A DNA stretch of 64,000 bases from a candidate division FCPU426 bacterium (GTDB taxonomy: Bacteria > Oederibacteriota > Muellerivitia > Muellerivitales > DAHXKG01), in the NCBI GenBank assembly GCA_027366525.1, contig DAHXKG010000006.1, positions 105,017 to 169,016 of the forward strand, in the 5' to 3' direction. The first letter of the stretch is position 1. The number at the start of each line of letters is the position of its first letter. A program made the translations under genes and the position numbers. This document shows positions 16,236-24,974 of this stretch, one piece after another. The notes below the pieces were generated by a model. It did no database searches. It was not told where the DNA came from and saw only the letters and a program-made list of their open reading frames with translations.

Positions 16236-18674
16236 ATGATTTTTAAAAATGGGAAAAACATTTTAACAAATATATGGCTTGTAGGAATGCTGGGGATCAT
16301 CGGGTTTGAATATTGGTTTACCAGTCCATATTTTAAATTTTTTTATGATTCGTTTTTGATAAATACAAAATTCACCTCCATATTTTCCAATGGGGGGGCT
16401 TGGTTCGATTTTATTCAAGTCGGTATTGTAAGCTTAGCCATTGTCATTACGGCAATTGGTGTAGGAAATAGTATCCGAATATGGCTTTCCATCGGTATGC
16501 CGAACTGGATATTAAATTGTGGAGTGAATTTTGGACTAGGAATTTTTTTTATAGATTTGTTTTTTTTAGGGGTAGGATTAAATGGGATTTGGTATCGACG
16601 TTTATTAATTTTTGTTTTTTTGATAATTGCTTTTTTTGGACTTTTAAAAAGCATATCTTTTTTCAGAGCCTGCCCTATTAAGTCTGTCGCGTACAATCTT
16701 AGAAAAACTTCAAAGGGCGTTATTGCCTTAAGTATATTGGGAATGATTTGTTGCGTTATAGTATTTTTGATAGATCTTACGCCGGAAACTTTTTATGATT
16801 CATTAGTTTATCACCTTGCAGTCCCATGGGATTGGCTGCTTCATCATCAAATTACATATTTAAATGGGAATTTTTTCTCAAACTTTCCATATGGGGGAGA
16901 ACTGTTTTTATTTATTGGAGTTTTATTTCGTGGATCAGCAAGTGCTAAATTTTTAAATGGCATTATTTTTTTTTTAACGGGCATTTTGGCAGGAGGTTGG
17001 GCATATCATTTGAAAATCTCGAATGATAAGAGTAAAACCCACGATGCTTTTGAATCTGGAATTTTAGCTTGTAGTTTAATTTGGACTTTGTCGTTACTAA
17101 TGGCCAATGCATTTACGACGCAAGTAGAATGTATACAAAATTTTTTTATCTTATTATTTGTAATTGCTATTAGCTATTGGTTAGAAAACCTAGATAACAA
17201 AAATTCTCGCGTGTATTTTGGAATGGCAAGTATTTTTTTATCAATGGCGGTTTCAATAAAATACACGACGATGGTTGAAGTACTTCCGGTATTAATTGTT
17301 GTAATGATTTTGATGATTAAAAAAATCTCTATAAAAGAAACTTTATATCAGTTGTTAATTTTACTTGGTATCGCTTGTATTGGTGTGGGCCCATGGATAT
17401 TTAAAAATACTCTATTTGTTGGGAATCCATTTTTTCCATATTTCAGTCAGTGGTTTCATGGAGTTCATTTATCACGTTGGAGTTATCATGAGTTATTGAA
17501 AGAACAGCGTGAAATTACCCAATCTGGAGTTTGGGTTAATTTACTTGAGTTTTTTAAAAAGATGATAATAAACAAATCAAATTTTGGATTAGTGAACCCA
17601 ATTTTGATTATGCTGATTCCTACCATCATTGTTTTTAAAACCAAAGATAAACCAATAAAACTGTTATTGATTTCATCCATTGCAATATTTGTTATTTTGT
17701 TTTCAATTACTCATATCTTTCGATTTATGATTTCTGGATTTATTTTGTTTTATATTTACTCAGCCATTGCAATATATGATTTTAAACGCTTATTTTATTT
17801 TAAATGGATACCTTGGTTATTATTAAGTGCGAGCTTGCTCGTAATATCATTTACAGGGATGATTAGTGCAAATTATTTCAAATGTCTACCTTGGTGGTTA
17901 GGTGGTGAAACACGTATTCAATACCTGGAAACAACAGAGATTTCTCCATATGCACATTTGGCCCACTGGGTTAATCACCATGTACCAGCAACGAATAACA
18001 TTTTAATCGTTGGTGATGCTCGAGGGTTTTATTATAAGCGTCCATTTATAGCTAACTCTGTTTTTGACCATCAAATCCTTTCAGTATTAGCCCGAAAATG
18101 TAAAACTCGAACACAGTTAATTGTTGCATTTAAAAAACTTGGAATTAATGACATTGTTGTCAACGAATCAGAAGGAACGAGGGTCTTATCTTCATATCAT
18201 CATTATGACTTGACATCTAAGGAATGGTACCGCTTAGACCATTTCTTAAGATATAATTTTATGCCAATCTATAATTATGACAAACAAATGGTTTATCAAT
18301 TTCAGAACCATAGAGTAAATAAAAAGGATCAATTGATTATGGATCCAATTTTATTCTTTTCAGCACCAGTGTATCAATTCATTTTGGCGATTGATGCGCG
18401 TCACTGGAACCAAGCATTAATTCAAAGCAATCGTATTATAAAACTTTATCCATTTTCAGCATATTGGGCAGGTCAACAGGCTTTGCTTTTAGAGTTGTTA
18501 GGACGATTTCGAGCGAGTTGGAAAGCATTTAAAAATGCCAACCAATTGGGACAAATGAGCTTGCATGAATATTTAGAATGGAAATGGCTTTCCCAAAAAA
18601 TGAGAAAGAATGAAAGCAATGAAATTAAAGGTAAAATGCGATTGGACTATTCGCATTTAGAGCAAAGCATATGA
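16236..18674 (+). CDS. Large multispanning membrane protein, GT-C glycosyltransferase-like, with C-terminal TPR-like tail
   Basis: An 812-aa protein with roughly 11-13 hydrophobic helices over the first 560 residues and a soluble C-terminal part. The first large loop has an acidic motif followed by YHL (PETFYDSLVYHLAVP, about 185-200), which resembles the catalytic Asp of GT-C/PMT-like mannosyl- or arabinosyl-transferases. The last 80 residues form helical hairpins like TPRs. It overlaps the next O-antigen ligase-like gene by ATGA, which points to glycan assembly or transfer at the periplasmic face. The exact sugar is unknown. Confidence 0.7.
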   Translation: MIFKNGKNILTNIWLVGMLGIIGFEYWFTSPYFKFFYDSFLINTKFTSIFSNGGAWFDFIQVGIVSLAIVITAIGVGNSIRIWLSIGMPNWILNCGVNFGLGIFFIDLFFLGVGLNGIWYRRLLIFVFLIIAFFGLLKSISFFRACPIKSVAYNLRKTSKGVIALSILGMICCVIVFLIDLTPETFYDSLVYHLAVPWDWLLHHQITYLNGNFFSNFPYGGELFLFIGVLFRGSASAKFLNGIIFFLTGILAGGWAYHLKISNDKSKTHDAFESGILACSLIWTLSLLMANAFTTQVECIQNFFILLFVIAISYWLENLDNKNSRVYFGMASIFLSMAVSIKYTTMVEVLPVLIVVMILMIKKISIKETLYQLLILLGIACIGVGPWIFKNTLFVGNPFFPYFSQWFHGVHLSRWSYHELLKEQREITQSGVWVNLLEFFKKMIINKSNFGLVNPILIMLIPTIIVFKTKDKPIKLLLISSIAIFVILFSITHIFRFMISGFILFYIYSAIAIYDFKRLFYFKWIPWLLLSASLLVISFTGMISANYFKCLPWWLGGETRIQYLETTEISPYAHLAHWVNHHVPATNNILIVGDARGFYYKRPFIANSVFDHQILSVLARKCKTRTQLIVAFKKLGINDIVVNESEGTRVLSSYHHYDLTSKEWYRLDHFLRYNFMPIYNYDKQMVYQFQNHRVNKKDQLIMDPILFFSAPVYQFILAIDARHWNQALIQSNRIIKLYPFSAYWAGQQALLLELLGRFRASWKAFKNANQLGQMSLHEYLEWKWLSQKMRKNESNEIKGKMRLDYSHLEQSI

Positions 18675-20578
18675 TGCTTCGACTTCGTATGATTGTGTTG
18701 GAGTGTCTGTTTTTTATAGTGCCGCTTGCATTTTTCTTGCCAATGAATAATGGTTTTTTTTTATCAAAGGAAGTAGTGGCAGTAATTATGGGTTCTCTTT
18801 ATATATTGTTGAGTACCATTTCCTTTGAAAAAATTTTTAAAAATATTTTAATACAATGGTTTTTTATTTTTGGGGGTTGGGTGATAGTGGACTCTATTTT
18901 GGTAGCACCGGATCGCATGAAGATTCCAACTGGAATTTTCTATATTTTTTTAATTGGATTTGTGGTAATTATTGGAAGTCAATTATCTCCAAATGAGTAT
19001 TATCGTGCCATCGATTTTTTTTTAGGATCGAGTGTGCTGGTATGTATTTATGGAATTTTTCAACATTTTAAATTAGACACCTTTATTCCATGGACGACTC
19101 GATTTCAAAATCGCCCGTTTTCTACTCTGGGTAATCCGGATTATTTAGCGCAACAATTAGGGATGATTATTCCGCTATTTTTAATACGCATTGTGTATTC
19201 AAAAAAAATTTTTAAATGTAGTTTAAATGTAATTTCATTTTTAATTGTTCTTATCACTTTTTTCTTTTGCCGGGTTCGCGGATCTGAAATCGCTTTAGTA
19301 GGTTCCTTGATTTTTTTAATTTGGATTTTAAGCCGATTTCCCAAGGAAAAAATTTATTGGAAGTGGAAATGGTTTATTTTTTTTGAAGTAATAATATTAT
19401 TTTTGGGAATGATTGTGTGGATGGGATTTCACGCCAATGAACTTCATAATTGGTTGGGGGATAGTTTCACGGAACGTTTAAAAATTTATCATGCAACATG
19501 GAAAATGATTTTAAACCACTTTTGGTTTGGAGTAGGGGCAGGAAATTTTAAAGTTGAATATCCATTCTATCAATGGAAGATCTATGGAAGTTTTTTTAAA
19601 AACCATACCGTGTCATTGACTACGCATGCTCATAATGAATTCCTTCAGATTTGGGCTGAAAGTGGAGTCGTCGGATTAATTCTTTTTTTAATCGGTCTTT
19701 TTTTATATTTTAAGAAATTTCACAATGTTTTGAAAAATGTTTCATCTAACTCATATCAACAATTGCTATTATTGGGAATTGGATCAGGAGTGGTTGGAGT
19801 ACTTATACAAGCTCTAAGTAATTTTCCATTCCAAGTTCCTTCAACTGCTATTTTAACAGGACTTTTTTTGTCAGCGCCGTCAGTATTGGTGTTTAAAAAA
19901 AACAAACCCATGAAGTATTCTATGAAGGCGCGATCGATATTTACCTGGAAAAAAATTTTCGGATTGATAGGTGTGATTTTTTTGTTTTTATTCGGGATTC
20001 AAAAAATATCTGCTTCTATTGCCCAAAGAGATGCCTTGGGTGAATTAAGCTTGAATCACTTCACTTTAGCAGACTATTATTCTCGACGTTTGATTTTTTT
20101 AAATGGGTGCCAAGCATCTTCATGGAGTATTAGGGGTGATGTTTTAGATCATTTAAAGAAGTTTCAGAGTGCAGAAAAAGCATATATAAATGCAGCGAAA
20201 ATAAACCCTTATAATATTTTTTGGGTTTGTAAACGCGCTCAAACATATTTTCAGTTGGAAAAACTTCACCGGACTATTCAATTATGTAATCGGGTTATCA
20301 AACTGGTTCCCAACTATCCATTTCCTTATTTTTTGAAGGGTGAAGCTTGGTTTCATCAGGGAAATTATAAAAAGGCAATAGGGGCATTTCAAAAGGTTCT
20401 AATGATTTTTCCCAACGATTTTCAATCAAACTTGGATGTTGGTGTTTGTGAAATTTTATTGGGTAATCGACCTAAGGCGAGACAATACTGGCAAAAGGCC
20501 CATGTATTAAGGCCAACTAATTCTCAAGTAATTTTTTATTTAAATAGCATATCTGGTCATAAAAATATTGTAAAATAA
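18671..20578 (+). CDS. O-antigen ligase/polymerase (Wzy_C) family protein with TPR repeats
   Basis: A 635-aa protein with about 11-12 membrane helices. The large periplasmic loop carries the family pattern around GVGAGNFKVEYP and, after it, HAHNEFLQIWAESGVVGLILF, where the His and Glu pattern is typical of WaaL/PglL-type ligases. Residues from about 455 onward form TPR repeats (for example WSIRGDVLDHLKKFQSAEKAY and WFHQGNYKKAIGAFQKVL). It probably transfers or polymerises undecaprenyl-linked glycans in the periplasm, perhaps onto proteins. It is coupled to the preceding GT-C-like gene. A similar protein lies on the other strand at 28.4-30.8 kb. Confidence 0.8.
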   Translation: MMLRLRMIVLECLFFIVPLAFFLPMNNGFFLSKEVVAVIMGSLYILLSTISFEKIFKNILIQWFFIFGGWVIVDSILVAPDRMKIPTGIFYIFLIGFVVIIGSQLSPNEYYRAIDFFLGSSVLVCIYGIFQHFKLDTFIPWTTRFQNRPFSTLGNPDYLAQQLGMIIPLFLIRIVYSKKIFKCSLNVISFLIVLITFFFCRVRGSEIALVGSLIFLIWILSRFPKEKIYWKWKWFIFFEVIILFLGMIVWMGFHANELHNWLGDSFTERLKIYHATWKMILNHFWFGVGAGNFKVEYPFYQWKIYGSFFKNHTVSLTTHAHNEFLQIWAESGVVGLILFLIGLFLYFKKFHNVLKNVSSNSYQQLLLLGIGSGVVGVLIQALSNFPFQVPSTAILTGLFLSAPSVLVFKKNKPMKYSMKARSIFTWKKIFGLIGVIFLFLFGIQKISASIAQRDALGELSLNHFTLADYYSRRLIFLNGCQASSWSIRGDVLDHLKKFQSAEKAYINAAKINPYNIFWVCKRAQTYFQLEKLHRTIQLCNRVIKLVPNYPFPYFLKGEAWFHQGNYKKAIGAFQKVLMIFPNDFQSNLDVGVCEILLGNRPKARQYWQKAHVLRPTNSQVIFYLNSISGHKNIVK

Positions 20579-20671
20579 GGGATAAGTAGAAAAATTTCTA
20601 CCATTGTCTAATTTACGGTATGAGTGTAAATTAATTTAAGAGGATTTTTACTGCTATTACGGATCAAATGT

Positions 20672-22870
20672 ATGGAAATTCAAACACTGCTTGAAAAAGT
20701 TCAAATAAATTTATCACCAGATTTGTCTCCCGGTTCGTCCAAGTTGCTAGGGAAGGACTTGGTTCAACACGCATATGAATTTGCGCAACGCGCGCACGGA
20801 GATCAACAGCGAATATCTGGGGATGCATATATTACTCATTTATTAGGTGTTGCTGAAATTTTAGCTGATCTGACAAAAGACCCCATCATTATTTCTGCCG
20901 GTTTATTGCATGATGTTTTAGAAGATACTTTAATCACTTATGAGGAACTTCAGGAGGAATTCGGCGAGGAAATAGCGAGTTTAGTAGAAGGAGTTACTAA
21001 AATTTCCAAACGGAAATTTGAAGATGTGAATACTCGGCAAGCAGAAAGTATACGAAAAATGATGGTTGCTATGGCCAAAGATGTTCGGGTAATTTTGATA
21101 AAGCTAGCAGATCGAACTCATAATATGCGCACGTTGAGTTTTTTGCCGCTCGAAAAACAAGAACGCATTGCTCGGGAGACATTGGATATTTATGCTCCTT
21201 TGGCCCATCGCTTGGGAATTTCAAAAATCAAGAGTGAGTTAGAGGATCTTTGCATGCGATATTTGCAACCAGAGATTTATTATGATTTAGTTCAAAAAGT
21301 TGCAATGAAGAAAGTGGAACGAGAAGAAATTCTTTCGAAAATTAGGTTAACCTTGGAAAGTCAGATTCGAAATATTGGAATTAAAGCCCAAGTACAGTCA
21401 CGCTATAAACATTTTGCAAGCATATATGGGAAAATGATCAAGCAAAATAAAAGTTTTGATGAGATTTTTGATTTAATGGGAATGCGAGTTCTAACCGATA
21501 ATGTTCAAGAATGTTATGAAATTTTAGGTTTAGTTCACACACTCTGGAAGCCATTACCTGGTAGATTCAAAGATTATATTGCGATGCCTAAAAATAACTT
21601 TTATCAAAGTTTGCATACAACGGTATTAACTTCTGGAAGTCAGCCGTTAGAAATTCAGATTCGGACATTAGAAATGCATAAAATCGCCGAAGAGGGAATT
21701 GCAGCGCATTGGGCTTATAAGGAAGGAAAAACAGTTGGAAAAGAAAGTCAGCATTTCTCTTGGATGCGACAATTATTAGATCTGCAGCAGGATATTAGTG
21801 AACTGACGGATAATGCAACGCCAGTGAAAGTGGACTGGTTTGAAGATGAAGTTTTTGTTTTTACTCCTAAAGGCGATGTAAAGGAATTGCCAGTGGGAGC
21901 AACCGCTTTGGATTTTGCTTTTTTTGTTCATACAGATTTAGGTGTCCACTGTATGGGTGTTAAAGTGAATGGTCATATGGTGCCACTTAAATATCCGTTG
22001 AAAAACGGTGATATTATTGAAATATTGACTCAATCATCACGAGTTCCAAGTCGCGATTGGTTGAAAATCGTTAAAACGAATCGTGCGAAAAATAAAATTC
22101 GCCATTGGTTTCATACGCATTTATCAGATGAAGAGCTTCAACTAGGACTGAGTTTACTTGAAAAGGAATATCGACGTGCGGGGATAGCATTTGATTTAAC
22201 AGTAAAATCTCCCGAATTACAATCAATAAGTAATGTTTTTGGCTGTAGCAATGCAATGGAATTGCTTTCGAATATTGGGCATGGCGACCTTTCTCCAAAA
22301 TCTGTTTTTCATAAATTGAATTTAAATAATTCAACTTTGAAAAGTAGTCATGATGTTTCGAGAGAAACGAGTAATTCAAAATCCAGTTCAGGTATTTCAT
22401 CACCCCAGGAGATTCTGGAAACAAGTGGAATCGTTATTGATGATAAAGAAGATTTAATGGTTAGATTCGCGCGATGCTGTACTCCAGTACCGGGCGATTC
22501 CATTATCGGTTATGTGACTCGCGGAAGAGGCATTTCTGTTCATCGGGCCAATTGCCCCAATACATTAAAATTGCAAGAAGAAGCAGGAAGAATAGTTCAA
22601 GCTTCTTGGAAAAGCCAAGTTAATCACTTGTTTGAAGTTGCAATTGAAGTAAAGGCACATGATCGGGAAAAATTATTATCGGATATGCTATTAGCTATTT
22701 CTGAAGAGGAAGTGGTTATTATTGAAACGACGGCGAAAGCCTTAGATAATAAAATGGCGCAAGGATACTTTTTGATTGGTATTTCAGGTCCAGATCAGCT
22801 AAAAAAAGTTTTGCAAAAAATCCGATCCGTTTCTGGTGTTATAAGCGCAAATCGAATAGAACATATTTAA
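20672..22870 (+). CDS. rel: Bifunctional (p)ppGpp synthetase/hydrolase (RelA/SpoT, Rel)
   Basis: Stringent-response enzyme of 732 aa. The N-terminal HD hydrolase domain has HDVLED (H80, D81, E84, D85) and KLADRTHNMRTL, so hydrolysis should be active. The synthetase domain has SRYKHFASIYGKM, the basic RxKx form found in bifunctional enzymes, then YQSLHTTV and QIRTLEMHKIAEEGIAAHWAYKEG. A TGS domain (about 390-450, FTPKGDVKELPVGATALDFA) and a C-terminal ACT domain (about 655-730) follow, with a conserved CCTPVPGDSIIGYVT segment. Only one such gene is seen in the window. Confidence 0.95.
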   Translation: MEIQTLLEKVQINLSPDLSPGSSKLLGKDLVQHAYEFAQRAHGDQQRISGDAYITHLLGVAEILADLTKDPIIISAGLLHDVLEDTLITYEELQEEFGEEIASLVEGVTKISKRKFEDVNTRQAESIRKMMVAMAKDVRVILIKLADRTHNMRTLSFLPLEKQERIARETLDIYAPLAHRLGISKIKSELEDLCMRYLQPEIYYDLVQKVAMKKVEREEILSKIRLTLESQIRNIGIKAQVQSRYKHFASIYGKMIKQNKSFDEIFDLMGMRVLTDNVQECYEILGLVHTLWKPLPGRFKDYIAMPKNNFYQSLHTTVLTSGSQPLEIQIRTLEMHKIAEEGIAAHWAYKEGKTVGKESQHFSWMRQLLDLQQDISELTDNATPVKVDWFEDEVFVFTPKGDVKELPVGATALDFAFFVHTDLGVHCMGVKVNGHMVPLKYPLKNGDIIEILTQSSRVPSRDWLKIVKTNRAKNKIRHWFHTHLSDEELQLGLSLLEKEYRRAGIAFDLTVKSPELQSISNVFGCSNAMELLSNIGHGDLSPKSVFHKLNLNNSTLKSSHDVSRETSNSKSSSGISSPQEILETSGIVIDDKEDLMVRFARCCTPVPGDSIIGYVTRGRGISVHRANCPNTLKLQEEAGRIVQASWKSQVNHLFEVAIEVKAHDREKLLSDMLLAISEEEVVIIETTAKALDNKMAQGYFLIGISGPDQLKKVLQKIRSVSGVISANRIEHI

Positions 22871-22887
22871 TTTGAAAGTTAAAAAAA

Positions 22888-23316
22888 ATGAATATATATA
22901 TCAGGCAGCTAAAAGATAAGAACCCCACTGTGGTGAATTCAATTCAAACTCAATCCGCTCCAAAACCGGTTGGTCCATATTCGCAAGCCATTACTGCAAA
23001 TGGATTTATATTTTGTTCGGGACAGATTGCGTTAAGTCCTCGTACAAATTTATTGGTGGGGAAAACAGTATTATCGCAAACGAATCAAGCTTTTAAAAAT
23101 ATTAAGGCCATTTTAAACAAAGCCGGGGTTACCATGAATCAAGTAGTTCAAGTTCGAGTATTTTTAACAGATTTATACTATATACCTGATGTAAACAAAG
23201 TTTTTTTGAAATATTTTTCGAATAGATTACCCGCACGAACCATGGTAGGAGTTTCTCACCTTCCGCTGGGGGCTTGTATAGAATTAGAAGCAATTGCAAC
23301 TTTGTCCGTAAAATAA
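22888..23316 (+). CDS. ridA: RidA/YjgF family enamine/imine deaminase
   Basis: Removes reactive 2-aminoacrylate-type enamines formed by PLP enzymes. Family motifs are PVGPYSQAI, FCSGQIAL, the substrate-binding arginine in PARTMVGV, and IELEAIATL. The ATG frame gives 142 aa, about 14 more than usual; a pair of GTG codons at 22930 and 22933 would give the common 127-128 aa, but neither option has a convincing ribosome-binding site. It is 17 bases downstream of rel and may be cotranscribed with it. Confidence 0.92.
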   Translation: MNIYIRQLKDKNPTVVNSIQTQSAPKPVGPYSQAITANGFIFCSGQIALSPRTNLLVGKTVLSQTNQAFKNIKAILNKAGVTMNQVVQVRVFLTDLYYIPDVNKVFLKYFSNRLPARTMVGVSHLPLGACIELEAIATLSVK

Positions 23317-23381
23317 AAGCCTGCTTTATTCCAGAAAGATAGAATAAGTTGATCAATAAATAAGCTTATTGAGAGGTATTT

Positions 23382-24935
23382 ATGAATCAAGAATTAGATA
23401 AAATTATTATTTTGGATTTTGGAGCTCAGTATAGTCAACTTATCTCACGACGAATTCGTGAATTAAGTGTTTTTTCAGAAATTATTCCATACTCTTCTAC
23501 GATTGAACAGATTATTCAAAAAAAACCAAAAGGAATTATCTTGTCAGGAGGCCCAGCTAGTGTTTACGAAAAAAATGCTCCGCAGATTGATCCTGAAATT
23601 TTCAAATTGGGTGTACCTGTATTAGGGATTTGTTATGGCATGCAGTTAATGTGCAAGGTATTTGGAGGGCAAGTTCAAAAAGCTTCAAAACGAGAATTTG
23701 GTCTTGCACAATTGAAAATTAAGGATACGGAAGGACTTTTTTCTGAATTATCTTCTGGCTTATCCGTGTGGATGAGCCATGGTGATCAAGTGACAAGGGT
23801 TCCAAAACAGTTTAAAGTTTTAGCGTCAACAACCAACTGTTTATTTGCTGCAATAGAACATTTTGAGAAAAAAATTATTGGAATTCAGTTTCACCCGGAA
23901 GTGATTCATACCGAGCATGGGGAAAAGATTTTTGAAAACTTCACATATAAGATTTGTAAATGTTCCAAATCTTGGACGATGAACCGATATGAAAAATCAG
24001 CTATTATTGATATCCGAAATAAAGTTGGAAGCAGGCGGGTTCTATGTGCAGTGTCTGGTGGAGTTGATTCTACTGTTACGGCTGTTCTGATACATAAAGC
24101 TATAGGGGCACAATTAACGTGCGTTTTTGTAAACAATGGTTTGTTACGCATGAATGAATCTAGGTTAGTTCAAGAAATTTTCAAAAAAATGAAAATTAAA
24201 GTTTATTATTTAAATGCAGAAAAAATATTTTTGAATAATTTAAAAGGTGTAATTGATCCTGAAAGAAAAAGAAAAATTATTGGGAAAACATTTATACAAG
24301 TTTTTGAAATGTTTTTGAAAAATCTTAAAAATTCTAAAAAAGATTTTGAATATTTAGCACAAGGAACATTATATCCCGATGTGATTGAAAGTGTTGCTAT
24401 CAACGGTCCATCATCAACGATCAAAAGTCATCATAATGTAGGCGGTCTCCCTCGCAAAATGAATTTTAAATTAATTGAACCGTTGAGAGAACTATTTAAA
24501 GATGAAGTTCGACGTTTAGGTATAAACCTTAAAATTTCATCTGAATTACTTTTTCGACAACCATTTCCTGGACCTGGACTTGCGGTTCGAATTTTGGGTG
24601 AGATTACTTCGGAAAAATTGAAGGTACTTCGACTGGCAGATTTAATTGTTCAGGAGGAACTCCAAAATTGGAATGAATATTCCAAGATATGGCAATCGTT
24701 TGCAATTTTATCATCCAACCGAACCGTGGGTGTGATGGGCGATGAGCGTACCTATGAAAGTGCATGCGTAATTCGAGCCGTTCATTCTACGGATGGAATG
24801 ACTGCAAATTGGGTGCGAATTCCTTATGAGTACTTAGAAAGAATTTCAAATCGGATTATTAATGAAGTTCGAGGCATCAATCGAGTGGTTTATGATATTT
24901 CTAGCAAGCCTCCATCTACAATCGAATGGGAATAG
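23382..24935 (+). CDS. guaA: GMP synthase (glutamine-hydrolysing)
   Basis: Converts XMP to GMP using glutamine and ATP. The class I amidotransferase domain (1-190) has nucleophile C84 in GICYGMQLM and the His/Glu pair in QFHPEV. The ATP pyrophosphatase PP-loop is VSGGVDST, and the C-terminal dimerisation domain includes QPFPGPGLAVRILGE and the terminal SKPPSTIEWE. Full length at 517 aa. A GAGAGG site precedes the ATG. No purine riboswitch was recognised in the 65-base leader. Confidence 0.97.
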   Translation: MNQELDKIIILDFGAQYSQLISRRIRELSVFSEIIPYSSTIEQIIQKKPKGIILSGGPASVYEKNAPQIDPEIFKLGVPVLGICYGMQLMCKVFGGQVQKASKREFGLAQLKIKDTEGLFSELSSGLSVWMSHGDQVTRVPKQFKVLASTTNCLFAAIEHFEKKIIGIQFHPEVIHTEHGEKIFENFTYKICKCSKSWTMNRYEKSAIIDIRNKVGSRRVLCAVSGGVDSTVTAVLIHKAIGAQLTCVFVNNGLLRMNESRLVQEIFKKMKIKVYYLNAEKIFLNNLKGVIDPERKRKIIGKTFIQVFEMFLKNLKNSKKDFEYLAQGTLYPDVIESVAINGPSSTIKSHHNVGGLPRKMNFKLIEPLRELFKDEVRRLGINLKISSELLFRQPFPGPGLAVRILGEITSEKLKVLRLADLIVQEELQNWNEYSKIWQSFAILSSNRTVGVMGDERTYESACVIRAVHSTDGMTANWVRIPYEYLERISNRIINEVRGINRVVYDISSKPPSTIEWE

Positions 24936-24974
24936 TGTAGAATGCCGAGTTCTTTTGTAATATAGAAACAAATT

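Noticed and set aside
20587-20604. Small inverted repeat GTAGAAA..TTTCTAC after the O-antigen ligase-like gene as a terminator
   Set aside because: The loop is only two bases, the stem is AT-rich and no T-run follows.
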